Below are positions 36,360-45,696 of a stretch of DNA of 64,000 nt, piece by piece. Under the pieces are notes generated by a model. That model was not told where the DNA came from, did not search any database, and worked only from the letters and a program-made list of their open reading frames with translations. This stretch comes from Tritrichomonas foetus (lineage: Eukaryota; Parabasalia; Tritrichomonadida; Tritrichomonadidae), in contig MLAK01000374.1 of assembly GCA_001839685.1 (NCBI GenBank), positions 8,134 to 72,133 on the forward strand, written 5' to 3'. The translations under genes and the position numbers were made by a program. Numbering within the stretch: the first letter of the stretch is position 1; each line of letters opens with the position of its first letter.

Positions 36360-38144
36360 TTACATTAACAATTCGCCAAATAATTCTGGAGTATGCTTAA
36401 ACATAGTGCCAGGCGATTCATAGCCATTATGTGGGTTCATTACAACATTGTACATCTTTTTATAGGCTGTAACGAGTTGTTCAATCACTTCTTTATGTGC
36501 TCTTTGTCTTAAATCAGGATTAGAAAGTGAATCACATCTTGGAGTGATAATTTTCTTACTTTCAAGGACAGATGATTCATATCTGTTTATTGCGTGTCTC
36601 AAAATGTCTGGTTCCAAACCTCTTATTGTTGACATTGGTTGATCTGTCTTCATGTCACACATTGCTATAGTTTCATGAATTCTACATCTTACAAAAATCT
36701 CATTCGAATCATCAATCACAATTCTAGCAAGTAAATTATCAACTTCTTCACCAATTGTAGTTTTTGACATGAGATTTGCATCTCTACAGACAAGAAGTAA
36801 TTCATAAAGTGCATTTGTTTGGAATGAGACAGAATCTTTACAGTCTTCAATTGCTGATTTAAGGCCGTTTGCATAACTATCGATCAGTGTACCGATATCA
36901 AAAGATGCAGACAAGGAAGATTGTTTATGCAAAGATGTAATTTCAGCAACAGCATGAATTGCCTCAGTGATTGCCCCTTGTGTTGGCTTTCCATCAGCAC
37001 GAATATCTTCAACAGACTCACTAATACTTTTCTTGAAGCCTTCAGTTGCCGATAATTTCAAAGTTTCTGTACAACGATATAAAGAACTAGTCATTCCACA
37101 AATATCTCCAAATGTTTGAGAGAAGAATGCACAAATATTTGCAACTTGGTAAAAATCTGCTGGTCTTGCCAAATTTTTTATTGCTTGTTGAACACGTGGT
37201 TCAAGTGGACGAATAAGTGCATCGAAAACTGTCGCTAGAGCGTTTTTAACATTTTTTGATGTTTGCTCTTCCTTTAATAAGTTCGAAAGAAAGGCAGCTT
37301 CGGTAGCAGTACATTGATGGATCCATGCAAACATATCGCCAACAAATTGGAGAGGATCAACACCAGAAGATGCTTCGATTGGTTTATTTTCCTTATCACC
37401 AGTTGTCAGTGCTCTCAGAAATGTTCGACCAACTACATCTCCTCTAACTTTTGCTATTTCATCAATCACAAAACCGTAATGAAACGGCTTCACTTTTATC
37501 GATGCTAAACATTTTTCATAGGATGATCCAACGCATGGGTGAAGTGAATCAAAAAGATGTGAGTTCATGTGTAGCCAGTGATACATTCTTTGGTAAGCAC
37601 TTTCTTTGGTTTTATTAAGTGATGCTGATACATCAAGGAGGCAAGTTGATTGATTTGTTCTCAAAGTGGCCGTTGTTCGTTCTTGAACTGTTTCCAAACG
37701 AGTGAATGCATCGAAAAAGGTATCGTTTATATCACCTGCATTTAATATCTCTAAATCTGATTTTGGTAAATAGAATTCGTCGATAAAATTATGGATTTTG
37801 TTTAATTGATGCATCTGTTTTTCTTGCTGAGTATGAAGTGAGGTTGTCATATCCAGGACTTCATCTACTCCTTTATCGCCGATCGATAATTTTTCAAGCA
37901 TTGAATCGCACGATTTGTCGAGGGTGTCAATTGTTTTGAATATTGTTCCTATTGCGTTTGAAAGATTGGAAAATGATTTAATAAAATTATTCAAGGTCGC
38001 GAGTTCTTTTTCTTCGAGTGAATTTCGAACGTTTCCTGAGATATTCGCACTGTCGATTGAAGATAGAGCTTCGATTACTTCTGGCCGAGTGTCATTCGCT
38101 AAGGCCTCAATTTCAACAAGTCTTCTTTGAATGTTTGTTTGCAT
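36360..38144 (-). CDS. COG6: Conserved oligomeric Golgi complex subunit 6
   Basis: 594 residues from ATG 38144, near the usual COG6 length. It begins with coiled-coil helices (IQRRLVEIEALANDTR, ELATLNNFIKSFSNLSNAI), then the family's lobe-B arrangement: LHTQQEKQMHQLNKIHNFID, FYLPKSDLEILNAGD, FFDAFTRLETVQERTTATL, and the COG6 hallmark KESAYQRMYHWLHMNSHLF. Further on, GDMFAWIHQCTATEAAFLSN matches the central COG6 region. COG is the octameric tether for intra-Golgi retrograde vesicles. TCACT on the minus strand (38149-38153) lies 4 nt before the ATG. It shares a 73-nt promoter region with the CENP-C-like gene. Confidence 0.9.
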   Translation of the reverse strand: MQTNIQRRLVEIEALANDTRPEVIEALSSIDSANISGNVRNSLEEKELATLNNFIKSFSNLSNAIGTIFKTIDTLDKSCDSMLEKLSIGDKGVDEVLDMTTSLHTQQEKQMHQLNKIHNFIDEFYLPKSDLEILNAGDINDTFFDAFTRLETVQERTTATLRTNQSTCLLDVSASLNKTKESAYQRMYHWLHMNSHLFDSLHPCVGSSYEKCLASIKVKPFHYGFVIDEIAKVRGDVVGRTFLRALTTGDKENKPIEASSGVDPLQFVGDMFAWIHQCTATEAAFLSNLLKEEQTSKNVKNALATVFDALIRPLEPRVQQAIKNLARPADFYQVANICAFFSQTFGDICGMTSSLYRCTETLKLSATEGFKKSISESVEDIRADGKPTQGAITEAIHAVAEITSLHKQSSLSASFDIGTLIDSYANGLKSAIEDCKDSVSFQTNALYELLLVCRDANLMSKTTIGEEVDNLLARIVIDDSNEIFVRCRIHETIAMCDMKTDQPMSTIRGLEPDILRHAINRYESSVLESKKIITPRCDSLSNPDLRQRAHKEVIEQLVTAYKKMYNVVMNPHNGYESPGTMFKHTPELFGELLM

Positions 38145-38217
38145 CTTGAGTGATTTTATTTAACATGTCACTATCTCAATTTGATAAATTCAATTGAATT
38201 TTTAAAAGTGTCACAGA
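38145..38217. promoter_or_regulatory. 73-nt bidirectional promoter (COG6 / CENP-C)
   Basis: Both genes start within 73 nt. Initiators sit at both edges: TCACT at 38149-38153 (minus) and TCACA at 38211-38215 (plus). For the CENP-C-like gene the inferred leader is about 5 nt. Confidence 0.65.
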
Positions 38218-40725
38218 ATGTCAACAACAACTTCTGATACCGATACAGATTCACATTCCGATCAGCTGAGCGATTTCGATGACCCAGGTCCGCCTTTTTT
38301 TTCGCCGCTTCGAAAACCCCAATTTGAGGATGTTGATGAATTTTGGAGAAACACTCCTTCAAGACGCTCTTCTTTATCGCCAAATTCGAGAAATTTACAC
38401 GATACTAAAAAATTAGCCCAATTTTCGCCTGCTCAATCATCGCCATATAAAAATTCAGATACTTCACCAAATTTGCCAGTCAACAGATTTTCACCTATAT
38501 ATGTTGATTCATCATCCCAAAATACTCCATTTAAACCAGAGCCAAAAAAATCAAATTTCAAAACTATTTCTTTTTCGTCATCATTTTCTTCATCTTCATC
38601 TTTTTTATCTGATTCGTCAGATTATTCTGGAAAAGAAAACAAAGGAAAAATCTCCAAAGTTTCTAAAAATGAAGAAAAGAGGCAACCTTCTCAGTCTTCT
38701 TCCTCTGACGATATTACAGTTGTTTATACGCCAATTGATAAATACAAGTCAAATAAGAAAAAAGAAATTAAGGACTCATCAAAAAATTCAAGTAAAATCG
38801 GAAAAATTGTCTGGAATCGTTCACCCGAAAATTCAATCAAATCTGAAAAGGAAAATATCAATGAAAAGGAAATGAAAGCTGAAAAAGAAAATATCAATGA
38901 AAAGGAAATTATAAATGAAAAGGAAATTATAAAAGAAAAGGAAAACATAAAAGAAAAGGAAAACATAAAAGAAAAGGAAATGACAAATAAAAAGGGAATG
39001 AAAACTGTATCACTTTTAAGTTCAGATGATGAAGATTTCTTCAGAAAGAAACCACAAAATAAAACTCAAAACGAGAAGAAAATTTCAAAACCTGCTTTTG
39101 AGTCTCCGAAAAGGCAAGCAAGCTGGATTGTAGAAGAAGTGAAAATTACTGAACTATCACCAACCTCTTCATCAAGAAGGAATACAACTAAAAAGTCAAT
39201 GAAAACTGACTTTCAACTTGAAATAGAAAACAAAAATGAAAAAGAAAACATTTACATGAACAATGTAGAAAATGATGAAACGATACAAAGGAATTTAGCC
39301 ATGAAACAAAATCAAAAATCATCTCTGGCCAAAATGGCCTATGCCGAATTAAATGACAACAAAGAAAAATTACCAAAAAATGAATCACGTATAAAAGAGA
39401 TTATGTCTTGTAAAAATTTTGATTTAAAAATTAAACCTGTCAGTACGAAATCCAAAACAGAAAAGACAAGCACAAATTCAAACTCATTGAAAAATGTTTC
39501 AAATGACTCTGATGTTAATTCTGATGTCAATGTGATGAATAATTCTCAAAATAACTCGAAACAGAAATCTAGTGTTGATGCAACTGAAAATGAAATTATA
39601 CAAAAAACTGAAGTTGTTCAACTTGAGGAAATTCCCCTTCCTGATTTATCCGATTTATCTGATTCATCGTCTCCCAGACGAACCAAAAATCATTTAAGTA
39701 TTAATTATTTAAATAATGTGAACTACAGTCATTCAATTTTAAGTGAACCTGTTCCTTTTTTTGTGACAGACAATGAAACAAAGTATAATTTAAACGAAGA
39801 GATCGAAAAACTAAAAACAGAAAAAGAAATTCACAAGAAAAATAAGATGAAGATAAATGAAGAACAGAAAAAGAAAAATGAAATTAAGCCAAAAGAAGAA
39901 GCAAAAACTGAAATTGAAAACAATGAAAAAGAATATAAAACTAGGCAGAAAGCTGATGATCAGAAACCAAAAGATAATAAAATCATCAGTAAACACAAAA
40001 AAAGGAAAACCGATGAATCTACACCAACGACTGAAATAAAACCAAAAAAGGAAGAAAAAAAGAAAGAGGTCATTAAAAGAAAAAACACTGAAATCAAGAA
40101 AAATGCTGAAATCAAGAAAAATTCTGAAACCAAGAAAAATACTGAAACCAAGAAAAATGATGAAACCAAGAAAAAAAAGTCGCCTGTTGCAAAGTCTATT
40201 ACAAAAACTTCAAAAAAACCTGCAACTAAAGGTGCAAAAACGGACGAAAAACCAAAATCCAGAAAATATAATTTTTCAATCGATAGTGATGATGAAGATC
40301 GAACTGTTCGTTCAATTTTCACTTTTCCTGAAGAAAGTCCCAATGAAGTCAATGATGACAACCTTCCAATTGCACTAAGACGCTCAAAAAGACCAAAAAT
40401 TAAGGTACTCAAGCATTGGAAGCATGAAAAAATTATGTATCAGCCTGAAGAAGATGGTACTTTCACAATTGTAGGTATCAATACTGAATTTCATCGAAAA
40501 CTTGAAAAAGGTGAAATAATGATTAAACCAGATCATATGAAAAAGTTTAATTGTAGCAAAAGTGACCGAAAGATTACTCGAATTGAAGGTGATGGAATGA
40601 TTGTATTACAAAAAGATACTATTCAATTCAAAAATAAAAATGAGCATATTCTTAAAAAAGGTGAAAAATGCAATGTTCACTGTGTAGGTGATGAGCCACT
40701 TGTTATAAAAGTTGAGACAATCTAA
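38218..40725 (+). CDS. CENP-C homologue (inner kinetochore protein)
   Basis: 835 residues. Residues 1-690 are disordered and charged: a Ser/Pro-rich N-terminus (DDPGPPFFSPLRKPQFED), an EKE-repeat region (about 215-265) and a KKN-repeat region (about 624-652). At 721-740 the CENP-C motif is clear, LRRSKRPKIKVLKHWKHEKI followed by MYQ, with the RRSxR start and the W at 734 that contact the H2A/H2B acidic patch and CENP-A tail in known CENP-C. The last 95 residues (GTFTIVGINTEFH … IMIKP … DGMIVLQKDTIQFKN … GEKCNVHCVGDEPLVIKV) have the strand spacing of the Mif2/CENP-C cupin dimerisation domain. It should link centromeric nucleosomes to the outer kinetochore. The initiator TCACA ends 2 nt before the ATG. 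Confidence 0.85.
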   Translation: MSTTTSDTDTDSHSDQLSDFDDPGPPFFSPLRKPQFEDVDEFWRNTPSRRSSLSPNSRNLHDTKKLAQFSPAQSSPYKNSDTSPNLPVNRFSPIYVDSSSQNTPFKPEPKKSNFKTISFSSSFSSSSSFLSDSSDYSGKENKGKISKVSKNEEKRQPSQSSSSDDITVVYTPIDKYKSNKKKEIKDSSKNSSKIGKIVWNRSPENSIKSEKENINEKEMKAEKENINEKEIINEKEIIKEKENIKEKENIKEKEMTNKKGMKTVSLLSSDDEDFFRKKPQNKTQNEKKISKPAFESPKRQASWIVEEVKITELSPTSSSRRNTTKKSMKTDFQLEIENKNEKENIYMNNVENDETIQRNLAMKQNQKSSLAKMAYAELNDNKEKLPKNESRIKEIMSCKNFDLKIKPVSTKSKTEKTSTNSNSLKNVSNDSDVNSDVNVMNNSQNNSKQKSSVDATENEIIQKTEVVQLEEIPLPDLSDLSDSSSPRRTKNHLSINYLNNVNYSHSILSEPVPFFVTDNETKYNLNEEIEKLKTEKEIHKKNKMKINEEQKKKNEIKPKEEAKTEIENNEKEYKTRQKADDQKPKDNKIISKHKKRKTDESTPTTEIKPKKEEKKKEVIKRKNTEIKKNAEIKKNSETKKNTETKKNDETKKKKSPVAKSITKTSKKPATKGAKTDEKPKSRKYNFSIDSDDEDRTVRSIFTFPEESPNEVNDDNLPIALRRSKRPKIKVLKHWKHEKIMYQPEEDGTFTIVGINTEFHRKLEKGEIMIKPDHMKKFNCSKSDRKITRIEGDGMIVLQKDTIQFKNKNEHILKKGEKCNVHCVGDEPLVIKVETI
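38848..39002 (+). repeat. EKE-type coding repeats within the CENP-C-like gene
   Basis: About eight copies of an 18-24 nt unit encoding variants of (N/I)(I)NEKE / KEKENI. The repeat is in frame and purine-rich, so it can expand or contract without breaking the frame. Confidence 0.75.
40085..40175 (+). repeat. KKN-type coding repeats within the CENP-C-like gene
   Basis: Five copies of an 18-nt unit close to GAAACCAAGAAAAATACT, encoding TEIKKN, AEIKKN, SETKKN, TETKKN and DETKKK, in frame. Confidence 0.8.
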
Positions 40726-41056
40726 TATTTTTGTAATTAAACAAAATTGTGTTTGTATGAATATTCACTTATCTTTTTTTTTCCCCGAAACCATTTCGAT
40801 AATTTGCCAAATTTTTATTTTTCAGTTTGTATATGGTCATGAATTCTGTATAGCGACCGTATAAGTAATGAAAATGATCTTCATATGGATAGAGTAATAA
40901 CTTGACCATCTTTATTTTTTTAAAAATAACCAATCAAAACAGGTTATTTATTTAGATTTATTGTTTCGAAGGAGCTCTTCTTTTTGTAGAAATATCTGTT
41001 TAGATACATCTTTTCATTGTAGAAATCCCTTCTTAGTTTGCCAAGCATTTTCGAAA

Positions 41057-41173
41057 TCAAAATTTCACATAACATGTCTTCTCGCATATTTAATGAAGGA
41101 ACCAAGCAGACATGTTATGTGAAATTTTGATAGAATTAATATTAATTCTATCAAAATTTCACATAACATGTCT
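41057..41173. repeat. Triplicated promoter segment with perfect 66-bp palindrome
   Basis: A 23-nt segment (TCAAAATTTCACATAACATG plus TCT) lies at 41057-41079 in plus orientation, again at 41108-41130 inverted, and again at 41151-41173 in plus orientation. The second and third belong to a perfect palindrome with 33-bp arms and no spacer (41108-41140 / 41141-41173). Each plus copy carries an initiator TCACA followed by ATG. Copy 1 opens a short frame MSSRIFNEGTKQ that ends where the palindrome begins. The element looks like a template-switch or fold-back event that duplicated a gene start. Confidence 0.9.
41159..41163 (+). promoter_or_regulatory. Initiator TCACA of the BTB gene (in palindrome arm)
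   Basis: TCACA 17 nt before ATG 41181. An out-of-frame ATG at 41168 would open a six-codon upstream frame overlapping the start. Confidence 0.5.
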
Positions 41174-41180
41174 TATTTAA

Positions 41181-42488
41181 ATGAATGAATATGAATCCAT
41201 ATTTTTATGTCATGCCAACCAAAATCAATTAGAAAAGCCAACTCTTGTCTCTTCCGATATCAGTGACGAAATTTTCTTGGAAACCGTTGCCAAAAATGAA
41301 AAAACATTTACTTTCTATCATAATAAAAAATCTTACCATGTAAGCAAAACGATTGCATGCTTATATTCACAAACAATTTTTAATTTGTCCTTAAGTGATC
41401 CATTCGTCGATTCATATACAGTTGACCCTTTCGATGGTGATTTTAATATCGTCGAAAAATATTTTTTAACAAAAGACGTGCATATTAATAAAACTAACGC
41501 ATTATTTTTATTTAATGTAGGATTACAACTCAAAATCGATTATTTCATCAACCACTGCTCTTTTAATCTTCCTGAATCATCATTCCTTAATAATGAAGAC
41601 AATATTACTGTTAAACTTTTTGAAACTGGATCTGATATGAAAAATGTTATTTCACTTTTAGCCAGAAATTTCAGCTCACTTATTTCATCCAATGTTTTGA
41701 AAAGCTATCCAATTTCTTTAATTGACTTAATTCTAAAATCTCCATTCTTGAATATTGAACCAAGTCTTCTTAATTCTTACCTCTTCACTATTTTCTCCTA
41801 TAAAAATGAACCTAATCATCGATTAGCAAAATACATTTCATTTGGTGAAATGTCGAAAGATGATGTTAAAGCATATTTAAATAATACACGTTTAAATATG
41901 AATCGATTGAGAGTAAAACTACTTGGTTCTTTACCATTTTTACAAGAAAAACGAGAAAGAATAAATCTGATTCATACAGAAATTGACCTTCCAACTAACA
42001 TTTTCGATGACTTATCTGGTCTCATTCGAGCAACTGAAAATCCTGAAACAATAGCTTCTTCAATAGCTTATCCAACAAACATGCAGCATAGCTATGGTCC
42101 AGAAATGCTTTTCCAGAAAAATATGAAATCAAAAATGTATTTCTGTACTTTATCTGAAGAGAATCCATGGTTTCAAATGGAATTTACAAACATATCTATA
42201 AAATTAAGTGGTTATATGCTCAAATCTTGGTATAATGCACAAAATGGAGTGTGCCCAACTTCTTGGACGTTAGAAGCCTCAGAGGATGGTATTGATTGGG
42301 TGAAAATTGACAGTGTTTTACAATCAAAGGAACTAATGAATAATGGCGCTGTTGTCATTCGAAATACATCAATAGAAGAATACTTTACGTTCTTTAGGTT
42401 TACCCAGCTATCAAATGTAAATCCAGGAAATAAGGCACTTGCATTGAATTTGTTTGAATTGTATGGAACTGCACAGGAAATGCAGTGA
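41181..42488 (+). CDS. BTB-BACK-discoidin (F5/8C-like) domain protein
   Basis: 435 residues. Residues about 35-125 are BTB-like (KSYHVSKTIACLYSQTIFNL, a strand/helix pattern ending in the FLFNVGLQLKIDYFINHC helices). Residues 130-260 are alpha-helical, like a BACK domain. The C-terminal 150 residues form a discoidin/F5/8C-like jelly roll: NPWFQMEFTNISIKLSGYML, SWTLEASEDGIDWVKID, then FTFFRFTQLSNVNPGNKAL and FELYGT at the end. This three-part arrangement is common among trichomonad proteins. BTB domains usually dimerise or recruit cullin-3; the partner here is unknown. The promoter lies in the fold-back repeat. Confidence 0.82.
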   Translation: MNEYESIFLCHANQNQLEKPTLVSSDISDEIFLETVAKNEKTFTFYHNKKSYHVSKTIACLYSQTIFNLSLSDPFVDSYTVDPFDGDFNIVEKYFLTKDVHINKTNALFLFNVGLQLKIDYFINHCSFNLPESSFLNNEDNITVKLFETGSDMKNVISLLARNFSSLISSNVLKSYPISLIDLILKSPFLNIEPSLLNSYLFTIFSYKNEPNHRLAKYISFGEMSKDDVKAYLNNTRLNMNRLRVKLLGSLPFLQEKRERINLIHTEIDLPTNIFDDLSGLIRATENPETIASSIAYPTNMQHSYGPEMLFQKNMKSKMYFCTLSEENPWFQMEFTNISIKLSGYMLKSWYNAQNGVCPTSWTLEASEDGIDWVKIDSVLQSKELMNNGAVVIRNTSIEEYFTFFRFTQLSNVNPGNKALALNLFELYGTAQEMQ

Positions 42489-43086
42489 CATTTATATTTA
42501 TTTTTTATTTATATCCATAAACTTTATTTGAACTGGAATATCTTCTTTGATTTTCTTTAATTCGAATTTCATAATTTATTTATAAAAAAAAAAAAAAGGA
42601 TGTGGAAAAACATAATTCGAAACATGTAGTCATATATTTCATTGAAAGGTCTCTTTGATTTCATATTAATATTTTTTACGCAATAACAGAGCATAATTTG
42701 TTTGTTGAAACACAAAAACAATCTATTTTGTTGAGAAAATGCTTCACCTTCAGACACATTTCATTTTTTTTGTTTAATGTTTCTTCAAAATCACTATATA
42801 GTTGACAATAAATCACTTAATATGCAATTATTTGTAGAAAAAATGTCAATCCAGTTATGTACAAGATTTGTTCATTAATGTCACATCATGAGATTAACAT
42901 TTCGAATATATTGTAAATATCAGGAAAAAAGAAACTGGAAAATATTTCCAAATTCTGCTTCTAGTTTGAAATTCACTCAATTGTAATCAAATCACACATA
43001 TATTTTAACAAGTTCTTTAAAGAAATCAAAACCAAAAAAAGTAAAAAAGAAATATATCAATGCATTATTTTATTAAATTAAATTTA
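42489..43086. other. Intergenic, convergent 3' ends
   Basis: 600 nt of AT-rich spacer; an A run of 14 near 42584. No gene or RNA supported. Confidence 0.6.
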
Positions 43087-43797
43087 TCAAATGATTAACG
43101 CTATGTCAGTTTGGTACTCCTGTGGTGTTGAGCTACAGAAAACCCTCTGACCAAATTCGAGAATTTCTTTCTCAATATTAGCTCTCAATGTTTCGCCAGT
43201 GATAGTTGGCTTGGACTTTATGTTTGTATACAATTCCTGAATGAAAAGGCATTCATTCTTTAGATCATTTTGTTGAAGATGGGCCTGTTTTGGATCTGGA
43301 TATGGTGCGATGAACAAAACGCCCGGCTCGTCCAAATCCTGGTCGGCAGGGTCCCAGGGAGTTGGGTTGTTTACTCCGTCGAAGCAAATGACGATTCTGA
43401 GATCTGTTGGCTTTTCGTTAATCACTGAATAAAACAAATCTGGACCAACTGTTCCTTCGCTGACCTTCAGGATTGGCGGATCGTCCATCGTGTCTTGAGA
43501 AATTGGGTTTCCTGCGTAATAAATATACAGGAAATTCAATGTCTGTGTTGCAAAGTGGCGTAAAGCGTCGACAAATTCTGGCACTGATGGATCTGTGATG
43601 AAATAAACCTCACAGTTTGCCCACTTCATAAGCTTTGCGATTCGGATTGCTGAATTATATGATGCGTTTGTGTGATAAGCGTTTTTATTGATGATAATTA
43701 AGCATGCGCGTTCAATATTAATTGGAATGCGGCTCCAACCAATGAGACGAACATCACGTGCAAGTGCTTGGAGTTCTCTGTGTGGATTAAAAGACAT
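43087..43797 (-). CDS. Caspase-fold (C14-like) protein lacking catalytic residues
   Basis: 236 residues from ATG 43797. It has the order of a caspase/metacaspase p20 core: RACLIIINKNAYH (first strand), NSAIRIAKLMKWANCEVYFI (helix and second strand), a third helix, LNFLYIYYAGNPIS at 89-100, then PTDLRIVICFDGVNN at 130-144, and a C-terminal small-subunit-like part (DEPGVLFIAPYP, ETLRANIEKEIL). In active C14 peptidases YYSGHG supplies the catalytic His and DxCxS the Cys; here these positions read YYAGNP and FDGVNN, so both are missing. It is probably a non-peptidase homologue, perhaps a regulator of an active metacaspase. TCACA directly abuts the ATG. Confidence 0.8.
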   Translation of the reverse strand: MSFNPHRELQALARDVRLIGWSRIPINIERACLIIINKNAYHTNASYNSAIRIAKLMKWANCEVYFITDPSVPEFVDALRHFATQTLNFLYIYYAGNPISQDTMDDPPILKVSEGTVGPDLFYSVINEKPTDLRIVICFDGVNNPTPWDPADQDLDEPGVLFIAPYPDPKQAHLQQNDLKNECLFIQELYTNIKSKPTITGETLRANIEKEILEFGQRVFCSSTPQEYQTDIALII

Positions 43798-43901
43798 TGT
43801 GAAGAGCTTTCACTATTTTATATAACGTATATAAATTGACAAACTATGTTTGACTATTTAATATCAGAATAAGCTATTCAAATTTGAATGCAAATTTTAG
43901 A
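43798..43901. promoter_or_regulatory. 104-nt bidirectional promoter (caspase-like / ARM-like)
   Basis: Divergent start codons are 104 nt apart. On the minus strand TCACAATG places the initiator (43798-43802) in contact with the start codon, implying a leader of only 2-3 nt if transcription begins at the initiator A. Confidence 0.6.
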
Positions 43902-45293
43902 ATGCTTTTTTCGCATCTCAAAAATGATGTGGTTGATGATTCGCCAGGCTATAATCACTTGAAAAATGATTTGATAAATCATATTAATAAAAGTGAGAAA
44001 GTTTCTCCTTTTGAATTATACAAAAATGAAGTAGATCACTACATGGAATTGATTATGATGTCTGATAATCTTGATGATCTCCAAGAATCATTTTCATTCT
44101 TTAATTTCTTTTTAGTTGAAAATGATTTAATATTTCCTCCTCTTATTCTCAATAAATTATTATTTTTGATTTCCAATCATCAAAATCAAAATATAGGAAA
44201 ATTATTAAAATTAATCAGATTAACAACATCATTTGATTCACCAATGCAAGATTTTTATGTTGAAAATCAAATATTTAATCTTTTACATCCTTATTTTCCA
44301 CACGAAGAAGTGATTAATACCTATGCTAACTTATCACTCAAAAGCCCAATGTTTCGAGAATTCCTTTTAAATTCCAATATTTTGACATTCATTCTCCAAA
44401 ACATCAACAATGAACAATATTTTGAATGTTTGATTAATCTCACAAAAGCACTTTTGTATAAAATTGATGATTTTTCATATGAAAACTTTAATAGGAATAA
44501 TGGCAATGATTTTGTTATTCGATTGTTTATAGAACTATTTAATTTTCTTATTTTTAGAGTTGGTTCTGATGAAAAAACAATTCTAATAGTTGGCGCTTTT
44601 CGAGACTTCATTGAAGCTGATATTCGATTTCTAGACTATTTCATTTCACAAAACTTTCTTCGAATTTTCTTGAAGTATAAAACAAATGATTTATTATATA
44701 TACGAACTGTTTTACGTATTTGTGATATTATGTTTTGTAAAAATGGAGAAGTTGTACATTATTTATTATCATTGAATATTTTGGATTGGATTCATTCAAT
44801 TATTTTTGTAGATAATCAAGAAATTAGATCACTATCTTTTCAACTACTATATGATCTTGTTGATTATCATCCTTCAATAACTGATGATTTGATTAGGAAT
44901 GACATGCATGTATTTATACTTCCTGAATTTTCAGGAAAAGCTTCAATTCGTTATAAAAGAGCACTTTATAAATTTAGCTGCATTTTGTTACAAAATATAA
45001 CAACCGAATTTCTTGATGAATTAATTTCCAATAAAATTATTGATATAATTATTCATGAAATTTCTCTTATCGACGCTGATGATGATGATTCTGTGCTTGT
45101 TTTAGATGCAATTTTAAAGCTTCAACAATTTCTCGAACATGATGCTGTTCATGACATTATTTATCGAATCAAACATGAAGAAGAATTTACTAATTGGATT
45201 CTCGATGCTGCTGAAAGTGAAAATGAAACTGTCGCAGATACTGCTTATATTGTTAAATCATTTTTGGAGGGAATAGAAGAGGAAGAAACCTAA
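43902..45293 (+). CDS. ARM-like helical repeat protein, unknown
   Basis: 463 residues from ATG 43902 (upstream the frame opens only through TTG). Apart from an acidic end (EGIEEEET), it is all alpha-helical, with about ten hydrophobic helix pairs spaced 40-45 residues apart (NILTFILQNINNEQYFECLI, ILDWIHSIIFVDNQEIRSLS, ILLQNITTEFLDELIS), an ARM/HEAT-type solenoid. Trichomonads have many such proteins and I cannot place this one in a named family. It shares a promoter region with the caspase-fold gene. Confidence 0.78.
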   Translation: MLFSHLKNDVVDDSPGYNHLKNDLINHINKSEKVSPFELYKNEVDHYMELIMMSDNLDDLQESFSFFNFFLVENDLIFPPLILNKLLFLISNHQNQNIGKLLKLIRLTTSFDSPMQDFYVENQIFNLLHPYFPHEEVINTYANLSLKSPMFREFLLNSNILTFILQNINNEQYFECLINLTKALLYKIDDFSYENFNRNNGNDFVIRLFIELFNFLIFRVGSDEKTILIVGAFRDFIEADIRFLDYFISQNFLRIFLKYKTNDLLYIRTVLRICDIMFCKNGEVVHYLLSLNILDWIHSIIFVDNQEIRSLSFQLLYDLVDYHPSITDDLIRNDMHVFILPEFSGKASIRYKRALYKFSCILLQNITTEFLDELISNKIIDIIIHEISLIDADDDDSVLVLDAILKLQQFLEHDAVHDIIYRIKHEEEFTNWILDAAESENETVADTAYIVKSFLEGIEEEET

Positions 45294-45696
45294 CTCAAAC
45301 AAAGATCATTTTTACATGGACTGAGTTCATAGCAAAGCCGGTATATGTATTCTCTTTTTTGTGTCAGTCAATAAAACAGGTTAAATTCATGAAACAAATT
45401 TTGTTATTCTGAATAATGATTAATATTAATTATGTTTTTGTCAATTCTCTATCCATAAACTTTTATATAATTCACAGTAGATGAAGTCAAGAAAACTGAA
45501 TGATGAAAGTTATAGCAACAAAATTCCACAAAATGCAAACTAAAGACTCACACAGTTTGGAAGGATGGAATCCTTAACAATACTCAGTTTATTATAAATG
45601 AATCCATGAAAAAAAATAAAAAATAAGAAAAGTTAAAAAATGCGGATTTATAAACAATTTATTATATTAATATAAAAAATAATTGAAGACAATCAC
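45294..45696. other. Intergenic, convergent 3' ends
   Basis: 400 nt, AT-rich, nothing recognised. Confidence 0.6.

Larger units (their letters stand above)
40726..41180. other. Intergenic with fold-back repeat before the BTB gene
   Basis: 455 nt. The first 330 nt are ordinary spacer. The last 124 nt hold three copies of a 23-nt promoter-like segment, the last two forming a perfect palindrome (see the repeat entry). Confidence 0.7.
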
